Source of the DNA: Treponema sp.
GTDB lineage: Bacteria; Spirochaetota; Spirochaetia; Treponematales; Treponemataceae
Direction: 5' to 3'
Assembly: GCA_016297405.1 (NCBI GenBank)
Contig: JAEDGP010000102.1
Location: forward strand, 1 to 5,624
Length of the DNA stretch: 5,624 nt
Position numbers and translations under genes: made by a program. Below, piece by piece: positions 1-5,037 of this stretch (positions within the stretch are counted from its first letter, which is position 1; every line of letters starts with the position of its first letter). The notes under the pieces are model-generated. The model did no database searches and was not told where the DNA came from. It worked only from the letters and a program-made list of their open reading frames with translations.

Positions 1-54
1 TGAACCCCTATGAAGTTGCCCTCACTAGGACCTGAACCTAGCGCGTCTGCCAAT
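1..54 (-). tRNA. tRNA-Leu(CAG) fragment lacking its 5' part; probable element attachment site
   Basis: Read on the minus strand, this is a leucine tRNA from the D-loop (ATTGGCAGA) through a 5-bp anticodon stem (CTAGG/CCTAG) with loop TTCAGGT, a long class II variable arm (TGAGGGCAACTTCAT) and the start of the T arm (AGGGGTTCA). The anticodon CAG lies at 32-34. The 3' end would be left of position 1, outside the window. Upstream of the D-loop the sequence does not continue as a tRNA: the bases that should form the D stem give GTA against CGC, U8 and A14 are absent, and 13-bp repeats begin instead. Elements that recombine inside tRNA genes leave a 3' tRNA fragment at the end far from the intact gene, with the element lying on the tRNA's 5' side. 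That geometry fits here. The tRNA identity is secure; its role as attL/attR or attP is inferred. Confidence 0.85.
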
Positions 55-93
55 ATTACCTCAAAACATTACCTCAAAACATTACCTCAAAAA
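55..93. repeat. Three tandem 13-bp direct repeats beside the tRNA fragment
   Basis: The unit ATTACCTCAAAAC occurs at 55-67 and 68-80, and again at 81-93 with only the last base changed to A. The units abut with no spacer and begin where tRNA similarity ends. Tandem direct repeats flanking an attachment core are typical arm-type binding sites for tyrosine integrases. Iterons for a replication protein or a simple slippage array are alternatives. No integrase is present in the window to support the first reading. Confidence 0.85.
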
Positions 94-120
94 CCATGTC
101 AACTTTAGTGAAAATAAGAG

Positions 121-161
121 TGACTATGAAAAGTTGAACGGTTTTTTTTATAGTCATTTTT
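121..161 (+). terminator. Leader hairpin 1 with T-tract
   Basis: The arms 121-132 and 145-156 pair over 12 bp with one G-T wobble (TGACTATGAAAA with TTTTTATAGTCA). The loop is 133-144 and is followed by five T residues at 157-161. The stem is A+T-rich, so as a terminator it would be weak. Its loop holds GAACGGTT (136-143), the exact reverse complement of a stretch in the loop of the next hairpin. Confidence 0.5.
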
Positions 162-167
162 AATGGC

Positions 168-220
168 TAAAAAGGGTCATCTGTGAAATTAACCGTTCCG
201 CAGGTGGCCCTTTTTATTTC
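168..220 (+). terminator. Leader hairpin 2, terminator-like
   Basis: The arms 168-183 and 201-216 pair over 16 bp with two G-T wobbles. The stem is built on AAAAAGGG and CCCTTTTT with further pairing through CATCTG/CAGGTG. The loop is 184-200, and the run TTTTTATTT follows the GC part of the stem. This is the strongest terminator shape in the leader. The loop contains AACCGTTC (191-198), complementary to the loop of hairpin 1. Confidence 0.6.
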
Positions 221-227
221 TATCTTA

Positions 228-283
228 CATAAGTCAAAAAATTTAACCTTTGGGCGGGCATTTTTTTTGACTTATGATTTTTT
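228..283 (+). terminator. Leader hairpin 3, terminator-like, just upstream of the parA ribosome binding site
   Basis: The arms 228-241 and 263-276 are perfect 14-bp inverted repeats (CATAAGTCAAAAAA with TTTTTTGACTTATG). They enclose a 21-nt loop containing GGGCGGGC, and six T residues follow at 278-283. The T-run ends one base before the parA Shine-Dalgarno site, so transcripts entering parA from the left must pass it. It may be an attenuator. At the DNA level it could instead be an operator or centromere site for the ParA/ParB pair. Confidence 0.55.
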
Positions 284-284
284 C

Positions 285-289
285 GAGGA
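285..289 (+). promoter_or_regulatory. Shine-Dalgarno site that sets the parA start
   Basis: GAGGA lies four bases before the ATG at 294, which opens directly into the ParA N-terminal strand and Walker A motif. The frame can be extended to a GTG at 183. That start would sit inside hairpin 2, has no ribosome binding site, and would add 37 residues unlike any ParA N-terminus. Confidence 0.8.
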
Positions 290-293
290 ATTT

Positions 294-1094
294 ATGGTTA
301 TTACATTTTCATCAATGAAAGGCGGTTGTGGTAAATCCACAAGTACAATTTTGACATCGAGGTGTCTTGCAAAGCGTGGTTTTAAGGTTCTTGTTGTTGA
401 TCTGGATCTTAATAATTCATCCACAATCCATTTTACATCGGGCATCAAAGACATTAGCAGCATCTGTGAACAGAAAAACATATTTGAGGCCCTGAACCGA
501 AGATTTACATCAAATTACAATGTACTAAATTATGTAGTGCATACAAGATTTGAAAACATTGACATCATCCCGTCATCACTGAATCTTTGCGATATTAGAA
601 CAATTGATACAAAGCAACTAAAAAATATTTTACCTGTTGACCATTACGATTTCATTATCATCGACACTGCTCCAACATATGACAATCATACCATCTCTGC
701 CTATAATGCAGCCGATTACATCTTTACTCCAGTTCAAATGGATTCCTTTAACCTTACAACAACAAAGTTTCTCCAAGTGAGGCTTTCAATGGATCATGGC
801 GAAAAAATTGATCCAAGTGACAATCGTTGGTTCCTGATTTCATCGCAGTGGCAGCCGACAATGGAGCAATTCAACATGTCTACACAAATGCAATACGCAA
901 ATATTTTCGAGCATGAATATCAAAACATTCTGCAGGTAAAACTGCCTCAGACTGAGAATATAAAGAAGGTGCTTTTTGCAGGGGAGCCGGTCAACCTTGA
1001 TTCAAGAGTTACAGGCAATGCAAGACTAGCACAAGCATATAACGATCTTTGTGACATGCTTACAGGCGAAGCAAAAGTTGTGAGGGTATTCTAA
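294..1094 (+). CDS. parA: ParA-family partition ATPase
   Basis: This 266-residue protein is a ParA/MinD-type P-loop ATPase. In this family the ATP-bound form coats the nucleoid, and ParB stimulates hydrolysis to move and separate DNA copies. The deviant Walker A motif KGGCGKST is at residues 9-16, with the signature lysine K9 as well as K14. The A' motif VLVVDLD is at 32-38, and the Walker B strand YDFIIIDTAP is at 118-127 with D124. There is no N-terminal helix-turn-helix extension, so it resembles the short (type Ib or chromosomal-like) ParAs of about 210-270 residues rather than P1/F-type proteins that repress their own promoter. The C-terminal PQTENIKKV and ARLAQAYNDL segments are typical of plasmid and ICE ParAs. 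Its stop overlaps the parB start by one base (TAATG), implying coupled translation. Three hairpins precede it and probably affect its expression. Confidence 0.93.
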   Translation: MVITFSSMKGGCGKSTSTILTSRCLAKRGFKVLVVDLDLNNSSTIHFTSGIKDISSICEQKNIFEALNRRFTSNYNVLNYVVHTRFENIDIIPSSLNLCDIRTIDTKQLKNILPVDHYDFIIIDTAPTYDNHTISAYNAADYIFTPVQMDSFNLTTTKFLQVRLSMDHGEKIDPSDNRWFLISSQWQPTMEQFNMSTQMQYANIFEHEYQNILQVKLPQTENIKKVLFAGEPVNLDSRVTGNARLAQAYNDLCDMLTGEAKVVRVF

Positions 1095-2071
1095 TGGCTA
1101 AAAAAATTAATATTACTTTAAGTACAAACAACACTCCCTTTGCTTCTGGTGGAGTAAAACTTTCAAAGTCTATTGCAATTGATAAAATCGAAGATCATCC
1201 TAAATTCAAATCTCTTTTCAACATTGATGGAGATCTGCTGGATAGAATTTCAAATTCAATGTCTTCAGAAGGTTTTGACAACTCCCAGCCCATACATATT
1301 TGGAAGACTGCGGATGATAATGATACTGTTCATTTCTATCTCATTGATGGATATACACGTGTTTCTGCTGCAAGAATAGCCCAGATAAACTTATTGCCGT
1401 GTTATGAACATGAGTTTGAAACTATGGAAGATGCGTATCTATATGCCCTCAGTCTTCAAATGAACCGTAGAAACATAGAATCTAATGAACTGTATAGAAA
1501 TATACTTGAATTGCTAGATACAGATTTCATAAGAAATTCAAGTGGACGCAAACAGGATTATATTGCAAAAATACTTGGTGTAAGTCCGCGTACAGTTGCC
1601 AAAGCAATCTATGTTGAAAAAAATGCTTCTGATGAAATAAAGGAAGAATTGAATTCTGGAGTAAAATCCCTCAACCAGGCATATAAAGATTCTCAGAACA
1701 AAAAGGAATCTAATGATGAAAATACCGCAAATGAAGAAAAGGAATGTTCTGAAATTGAATCTGAAGATTTTTATGAATCTGAAGCAGATGGAAATCCTGC
1801 TCCTGTAGTTTTCAATCATTCGGATGGGGTTGAAAGATCAAAGAGGAATCCTTGGGAAACAGATGAATATGACCAAAGATTAAAAGAAAGATACATGGAA
1901 GGATATTCTGAAGGTTTTACAAAAGCAGCTTATTTTGTATTGGGAGAAATAATTAAGGGAAAGACTCCAAAAGAAATCTGGGAGGATGAAAGACTTTCAG
2001 ATTTATCTCCTTCACAAATAGTCAAGGTTGAATTGCCCAAAGAAAATGAAGATCTAGTTTTGGGATTGTAG
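1094..2071 (+). CDS. parB: ParB/Spo0J-family partition protein
   Basis: This 325-residue DNA-binding partner of ParA has the ParB layout. An N-terminal ParB/sulfiredoxin-like domain spans about residues 25-125, with the motif IDGYTRVSAARIA at 84-96, where many ParBs have a G-x-R-R nucleotide-binding motif. Here the first arginine of that pair is threonine, so CTP binding is uncertain. A helix-turn-helix region follows (QDYIAKILGVSPRTVAKAI, 154-172) that should read the centromere. Residues about 200-235 form an acidic, low-complexity linker rich in E, N and S. A basic and aromatic C-terminal domain (KRNPWETDEYDQRL..., 250-300) probably dimerises. The ribosome binding site GAGGG is at 1082-1086, inside the end of parA. 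No canonical chromosomal parS (TGTTTCACGTGAAACA) is visible in the window, so its target is unknown; the leader palindromes or initiator-gene palindromes are candidates. Confidence 0.9.
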   Translation: MAKKINITLSTNNTPFASGGVKLSKSIAIDKIEDHPKFKSLFNIDGDLLDRISNSMSSEGFDNSQPIHIWKTADDNDTVHFYLIDGYTRVSAARIAQINLLPCYEHEFETMEDAYLYALSLQMNRRNIESNELYRNILELLDTDFIRNSSGRKQDYIAKILGVSPRTVAKAIYVEKNASDEIKEELNSGVKSLNQAYKDSQNKKESNDENTANEEKECSEIESEDFYESEADGNPAPVVFNHSDGVERSKRNPWETDEYDQRLKERYMEGYSEGFTKAAYFVLGEIIKGKTPKEIWEDERLSDLSPSQIVKVELPKENEDLVLGL

Positions 2072-2090
2072 TAGATACTGAGGTGCATGG

Positions 2091-2321
2091 ATGGATTCAA
2101 TGAATGAAATAGATTACAAGAATCTTAAAGCTGTTTCGGACACGGATAGAGTTTCTAATCATATTTGCAGAAAAACTTCAATAGAGGACATTACTGCAAA
2201 AATTATTCACAAATTGAATCCGTTCATAGTTCCAAACATATCTGATGGAAATTACATAAGACTTCAGGAATCAATCAAAAACATACTGATCGAATATGAA
2301 AAGGAAAATAAAATATGCTGA
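2091..2321 (+). CDS. Small helical protein of unknown function between parB and the initiator gene
   Basis: I do not recognise this 76-residue protein. The ribosome binding site GAGGTG at 2080-2085 fits the ATG at 2091; an out-of-frame ATG at 2087 stops after six codons, and an in-frame ATG at 2100 is a weaker alternative. The sequence is mostly charged and predicted helical, especially IEDITAKIIHKL (31-42) and YIRLQESIKNILIEYEKE (55-72). It has no signal peptide, membrane segment or cysteine cluster. It overlaps the next gene by 7 nt, so it is probably translated together with the initiator. By position it could be an accessory of partition or replication, but nothing in the sequence shows that. 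Confidence 0.7.
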   Translation: MDSMNEIDYKNLKAVSDTDRVSNHICRKTSIEDITAKIIHKLNPFIVPNISDGNYIRLQESIKNILIEYEKENKIC

Positions 2322-3397
2322 AAGACGATACTTTCATAACAATTCTACCTTTTATGCGCAATGAATTGAATTTAAAAGGAAATGCTTTGAACATCTACGC
2401 TTTAATCCATGGATTTTCAATGGGCCATCATGGTTTTTTTTGTGGCAGCATTCAATACATAATGGAATGGACAGGTGCTTCCAAGGATACTGTGATAGAA
2501 ATCCTAAAAAAACTTATAGATTCAGGACTAATATCAAAGAAAGTCATAAGCAAGAATCATACAACAGTTTACTGGACAAATCCTTCAAGAGTAAGAAATA
2601 CAAACAAGCAATTTGACAATGAAAAAAATCAGTGGTCGGAAAATCCGACAACCAAATCTGACGATGAAATGAATCGGTGGTCGGAAAATCCGACAACCAT
2701 ATCTGACGATGAAATGAATCGGAGGTCGGAAAATCCGACTACGGAAGTCGGAAAATCCGACTACGGAGGTCGGAAAATCCGACCCAATATAAATTCAAAT
2801 AAATTTAATAAAATTCATTATGAGGATGTTGATAAAAGGCTAAAAGAAATTCTAGCTATTAACAAATTACCACAGGATGTCTGTGAAAAGATTGAAATTT
2901 TAGTGAATGAATCAACGCTGGATGTTCAAGACTTTGATGGATACCTTAATTATTGTCTTGACATTACGCGGACTAAGAATCCGAAAAACTTCTGCGGTTA
3001 TTTTCTTGCAATCGTTGCAAACGAGATGACGGTACGAAATTATTTGGAGGTGAAAATTCAGAATGAAAAGGATTCAGTAAAAGCAAGTTATGAATGCCCT
3101 ATATGTGGGAAAAAACACTCATCTGGGAACGCCGTATGTTCCTGTGGTTTCAACCTTGAGGATTCCAACGACAAGATGAAAGTCAATATCGAAAAACAAG
3201 TACACAAGCTTCCGCGAGAAAAGCAGATTGAATTCCGTAATGAAATGGACAGGCAGTATGACTTTTCGGGCATGTTGGACATTCAAACTCTACTAAACCC
3301 AGAGAACATTAGAAAGTGCAATGATAGGCTTAAGTCTATTTACATAAAATACGGTATCAATCTTGAGAAAGAAGAAGATACAGGGAGAAAATTATGA
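2315..3397 (+). CDS. Winged-helix replication-initiator-like protein with embedded iterons and a Cys4 zinc motif
   Basis: This 360-residue protein is likely the element's replication initiator or replisome organiser. Residues 1-90 look like a winged helix-turn-helix: the recognition part SIQYIMEWTGASKDTVIEILKKLIDSG spans 45-71, followed by a wing ending in TVYWTN. This architecture is common in DnaD-like and RepA_N-like initiators of plasmids and phages. Residues 98-142 are three 15-residue repeats around S-E-N-P-T-T, merging into V-G-K-S-D-Y and G-R-K-I-R-P. These come from DNA palindromes described separately and form a probable linker. Residues 170-245 are helical, and a Cys4 zinc ribbon follows (C261, C264, C275, C277). 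The C-terminus is charged and helical. AAGGA at 2301-2305 precedes the start. The stop overlaps the ssb start (ATGA). A transcription regulator is the alternative, but the embedded origin-like repeats and the ssb neighbour favour replication. Confidence 0.72.
   Translation: MLKDDTFITILPFMRNELNLKGNALNIYALIHGFSMGHHGFFCGSIQYIMEWTGASKDTVIEILKKLIDSGLISKKVISKNHTTVYWTNPSRVRNTNKQFDNEKNQWSENPTTKSDDEMNRWSENPTTISDDEMNRRSENPTTEVGKSDYGGRKIRPNINSNKFNKIHYEDVDKRLKEILAINKLPQDVCEKIEILVNESTLDVQDFDGYLNYCLDITRTKNPKNFCGYFLAIVANEMTVRNYLEVKIQNEKDSVKASYECPICGKKHSSGNAVCSCGFNLEDSNDKMKVNIEKQVHKLPREKQIEFRNEMDRQYDFSGMLDIQTLLNPENIRKCNDRLKSIYIKYGINLEKEEDTGRKL
2612..2785. repeat. Five copies of a 15-bp palindrome inside the initiator gene: candidate origin iterons
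   Basis: GTCGGAAAATCCGAC (arms GTCGGA/TCCGAC around AAA) occurs identically at 2635-2649, 2680-2694, 2725-2739, 2747-2761 and 2769-2783. Start-to-start spacing is 45, 45, 22 and 22 bp. The first three lie in 45-bp units (2612-2656, 2657-2701, 2702-2746), and the last three in 22-bp units. Because 22 is not a multiple of three, the same 15 bases are read as S-E-N-P-T, then V-G-K-S-D, then G-R-K-I-R-P. DNA identity kept across all three frames points to selection on DNA, as expected for iterons bound by the encoded initiator. Origins inside the initiator gene are known for RepA_N plasmids and many phages. The repeats are directly visible; the origin role is inferred. Confidence 0.85.
2786..2821. 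other. A+T-rich stretch next to the iterons: candidate DNA unwinding element
   Basis: Of these 36 bases, 34 are A or T, and there is no G. The stretch starts three bases after the last palindrome. It contains three 10-bp units beginning AAATT at 2791, 2801 and 2811, one helical turn apart. Iterons followed by A+T-rich short repeats is the usual layout of a bacterial origin. The stretch is also coding (N/K/F/I-rich), and the window as a whole is A+T-rich, so the call is moderate. Confidence 0.5.
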
Positions 3398-3855
3398 ATG
3401 ATATGAATTATGTTTTCATTCAGGGGCGGATTGTCAGAGATGCAGAAAAGAGCATCCGGAATGATGTAGTTGTCGTAAAATTTGCTATTGCTGTCAATAG
3501 ACAAATGCGTGATGAAGATGGAAACTATGTGCAAAAGACATCGTTTATTAATCTTGCAATTTTTGGGACTTATGCAGACAAAATGTCGGATTATCTTGTT
3601 AAAGGACGACAGGTAATTGTTGAAGGTCATCTTAAACAAAATCGATGGGAAATAGATGGGAAGACGATAAACACAATCGGTCTTGCAGTTCATTTAGTTC
3701 GGCTCATTGGTAGCAAGATAAGTACTAATGCTCCGACTGACAAAAATGAACTTGGAGAAAATGACGACATTCCTTTTGAACAGACTGGAATGATTTTTGA
3801 TGATGAAATTTCTGAAGAAATGTTTGATTCATATGATGGGGATTTCATTTCCTAA
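3394..3855 (+). CDS. ssb: Single-stranded DNA-binding protein
   Basis: This 153-residue SSB would coat single-stranded DNA and recruit replication and repair partners. The OB fold covers about residues 4-105: MNYVFIQGRIVRDAE at the start, KFAIAVNR (29-36), TSFINLAIFGTYADKMSDYLVKGRQVIVEGHL (49-80) and the last strand GLAVHLVRLIG. The linker is very short (about 110-122). The usual SSB C-terminal partner-binding tip D-D-I-P-F is present at 124-128 but is not terminal; a further 25 residues rich in D, E and F follow, ending DGDFIS. The ribosome binding site AGGGAG at 3382-3387 and the ATGA overlap with the initiator gene support this start. Its position behind the initiator matches plasmid or ICE ssb genes used in replication or transfer. 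Confidence 0.92.
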   Translation: MNDMNYVFIQGRIVRDAEKSIRNDVVVVKFAIAVNRQMRDEDGNYVQKTSFINLAIFGTYADKMSDYLVKGRQVIVEGHLKQNRWEIDGKTINTIGLAVHLVRLIGSKISTNAPTDKNELGENDDIPFEQTGMIFDDEISEEMFDSYDGDFIS

Positions 3856-3950
3856 TCAAAATGACTTTTCCATTGTTTTTCAACAGAATACATTTATCTA
3901 GAAGCCCATTTTTTAGAAAGATTATATTTCAGGTCGGTAAAATTGAATCT

Positions 3951-4145
3951 ATGTATACATTCCTTTTTATCTTCATGATAAGCATAGCAGGGAGTCTATT
4001 GATTGCACTGCTACATTATCTTAAGAGATATAAATATCCTAACTTAAGGGCGTGGAAATCAGATGCCATAATGAACATCATAACTTTCAATCTTATACTT
4101 TATGGCAGTAAATTTATTTTAATATTGATATTAAGGTGGTTTTAA
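3951..4145 (+). CDS. Small two-helix membrane protein of unknown function
   Basis: I do not recognise this protein. From the ATG at 3951 it has 64 residues: a hydrophobic helix at about 3-21 (F, I, L and A-rich), a basic loop (HYLKRYKYPNLRAWKSD) and a second helix at about 43-62. It should sit in the inner membrane with two spans; the basic loop predicts that the loop is cytoplasmic. The frame is open back to an ATG at 3861, which would give 94 residues. Neither start has a clear ribosome binding site. I prefer 3951 because the first helix then starts at the N-terminus, but 3861, five bases after the ssb stop, could be reached by reinitiation. The stop overlaps the next gene by one base (TAATG). 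Small membrane proteins of this kind in mobile elements can serve exclusion, holin-like or toxin roles; none is shown here. Confidence 0.5.
   Translation: MYTFLFIFMISIAGSLLIALLHYLKRYKYPNLRAWKSDAIMNIITFNLILYGSKFILILILRWF
4133..4139 (+). promoter_or_regulatory. Shine-Dalgarno site that sets the start of the second SSB-like gene
   Basis: AAGGTGG ends five bases before the ATG at 4145. A GTG at 4136 in the same frame lies within this site and cannot be the start. The site is inside the last codons of the membrane protein gene. Confidence 0.75.
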
Positions 4146-4480
4146 TGACTAATATTACAATTTTCGGAAAGGTATCCCAAGATGCTACTGCTGTGTTACT
4201 GAAAGATGGCCTAAATGAAGTACCAATGATTTCTTTTCAGGTGCTGGATTCCGGAAAACCTTTTTCCAAGTGTGAACCAGTTTTCCTTGAAGTACATTTC
4301 ATGAAGGAAGCCGCAATGTCTATAAAAAATTACCTTGTTGTTAATAAACCTGTGAATGTAATAGGAACCCTAAAGTATAAAAAATATAGAACTAATGGAA
4401 TATTGAAGGGGAAATATTATGTTGATGCTGATTATATTGAATTGGTCAATAGCATGAATAATGACAAGGAGGTGGTATGA
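4145..4480 (+). CDS. Divergent SSB-like OB-fold protein
   Basis: This 111-residue protein has the strand order and spacing of an SSB OB fold. It opens TNITIFGKVSQDA (2-14), where SSBs have a first strand and G-R/K-V-x-x-D. PMISFQVLDSG (27-37) is the second strand. VFLEVHFMKEAAMSIKNYLVVNKPVNVIGTL (46-76) matches the F-x-x-V-x-x-x-x...A-x-x-x-x-x-Y-x-x-K-G-x-x-V-x-V-x-G-x-L core. YYVDADYIELV (91-101) fits the final strand. It is short and ends right after the fold, with no acidic D-D-x-P-F tip, so it probably binds single-stranded DNA without recruiting host partners, or pairs with the upstream SSB. The usual K-G turn before the fourth strand is N-K here. PriB-like or other OB-fold roles are possible. 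It overlaps the downstream gene by 4 nt (ATGA). Confidence 0.7.
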   Translation: MTNITIFGKVSQDATAVLLKDGLNEVPMISFQVLDSGKPFSKCEPVFLEVHFMKEAAMSIKNYLVVNKPVNVIGTLKYKKYRTNGILKGKYYVDADYIELVNSMNNDKEVV

Positions 4481-4731
4481 CCAATTATGTTGATGTGTCA
4501 ATATTCCTTAGTGAAATTGAAATTGAATATATCTATGAATTATATGAAAAGTATTCATCAGATGACGAAACATCCATAGAAAAAAAACTGACAGCAAGTT
4601 TAGTAAACAAGATATTGAAATTTTATGATTCGAAAAGTGATGTATTAAAGAAAAATATTTCAATGGTTGAATCAGAATTGGCTTATGTTCAAAATAAAAT
4701 CAGGGAAAATCCCTTGAATTATACGGATTAA
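4477..4731 (+). CDS. Small helical, possibly coiled-coil protein of unknown function
   Basis: I do not recognise this 84-residue protein. It has the strongest ribosome binding site in the window (AGGAGG at 4467-4472, four bases from the ATG) and an ATGA overlap with the SSB-like gene. It is acidic at first (FLSEIEIEYIYELYEKYSSDDE, 10-31), then mixed, with long predicted helices at about 33-50 and 53-77. The last could form a coiled coil (VLKKNISMVESELAYVQNKIRE). There is no signal peptide, membrane span or cysteine motif. Tight coupling suggests a partner of the SSB-like protein, but this is only position-based. Confidence 0.72.
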   Translation: MTNYVDVSIFLSEIEIEYIYELYEKYSSDDETSIEKKLTASLVNKILKFYDSKSDVLKKNISMVESELAYVQNKIRENPLNYTD

Positions 4732-4746
4732 ATATGGGAGATAATT

Positions 4747-5037
4747 ATGGACTCATTTAAAGCATATCAGGGCTTGGTTTTAATAACAAAGGAAGGCGAT
4801 ATTGCCAATGGCGTATATAACAGGCATGGAGTCATCATAAGGATTAGAAATGGATATCTATGTGATGATGTAACTGATGACGGTGAAATTCATCCTGCCA
4901 TTGAATCGTCCGATGGATCACATATAGAGCATTGGAAAAATGGAATTTTGCATTGCGAAGATGGTCCAGCAGTAATTGATGTCATAGATGATTATGAAGA
5001 ATGGTGGGAAGATGGAAAATTGATGAAAAGGACCTGA
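4747..5037 (+). CDS. Acidic repeat protein with W-x-x-G and D-G-P-A motifs (MORN-like), first copy
   Basis: This 96-residue acidic protein is made of short beta-hairpin-like repeats. HIEHWKNGILHCEDGPAVI spans 59-77 and EEWWEDGKLMKR spans 84-95, with a weaker earlier unit ending HPAIESSDG (49-57). The pattern of aromatic residue, x, x, N/D-G-K/I-L-H, x, x, D-G-P-A recurs in many proteins of phages and mobile elements and resembles variant MORN repeats. Its function there is unknown. GGGAG at 4736-4740 supports the start. The next gene encodes a related protein. The stop codon is followed at once by a long palindrome that probably ends the transcript. No catalytic motif is visible. Confidence 0.72.
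   Translation: MDSFKAYQGLVLITKEGDIANGVYNRHGVIIRIRNGYLCDDVTDDGEIHPAIESSDGSHIEHWKNGILHCEDGPAVIDVIDDYEEWWEDGKLMKRT

Noticed and set aside
134..154. TTGAAC and TATAGT as a promoter before parA
   Set aside because: The spacing of 9 bp is far too short, and both lie in the arms and loop of hairpin 1.
183..293. N-terminal extension of ParA from a GTG at 183
   Set aside because: It lies within hairpins 2 and 3, lacks a ribosome binding site, and adds residues unlike ParA. The ATG at 294 has a good site and begins with the expected strand before Walker A.
272..481. Minus-strand reading frame opposite parA
   Set aside because: It is antisense to the conserved Walker A region, has no family resemblance, and is explained as a shadow of parA.
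1538..1819. Minus-strand reading frame opposite parB
   Set aside because: Its F/I/R-rich product is what antisense reading of K/E-rich coding DNA gives. parB is well supported here.
2635..2783. CRISPR-like repeat array
   Set aside because: Repeats are 15 bp, the intervals are short and repeat-related, and the whole stretch is coding. Origin iterons explain it better.
3340..3693. Minus-strand reading frame opposite ssb
   Set aside because: It covers the conserved OB fold of ssb and shows no recognisable protein of its own.
3922..3928. TATATT as a -10 box before the membrane protein gene
   Set aside because: No -35 match at proper spacing, and such hexamers are common in A+T-rich DNA.
3861..3950. 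Upstream start for the small membrane protein
   Set aside because: No ribosome binding site, and it adds 30 residues of odd composition before the natural first helix. It is kept only as an alternative.
4136..4144. GTG start for the second SSB-like protein
   Set aside because: The codon lies inside the Shine-Dalgarno sequence used by the ATG at 4145.
4702..4714. Small hairpin AGGGA/TCCCT
   Set aside because: It has only five pairs, lies inside a coding region, and has no T-tract. It resembles the initiator palindrome only in its AAA centre.
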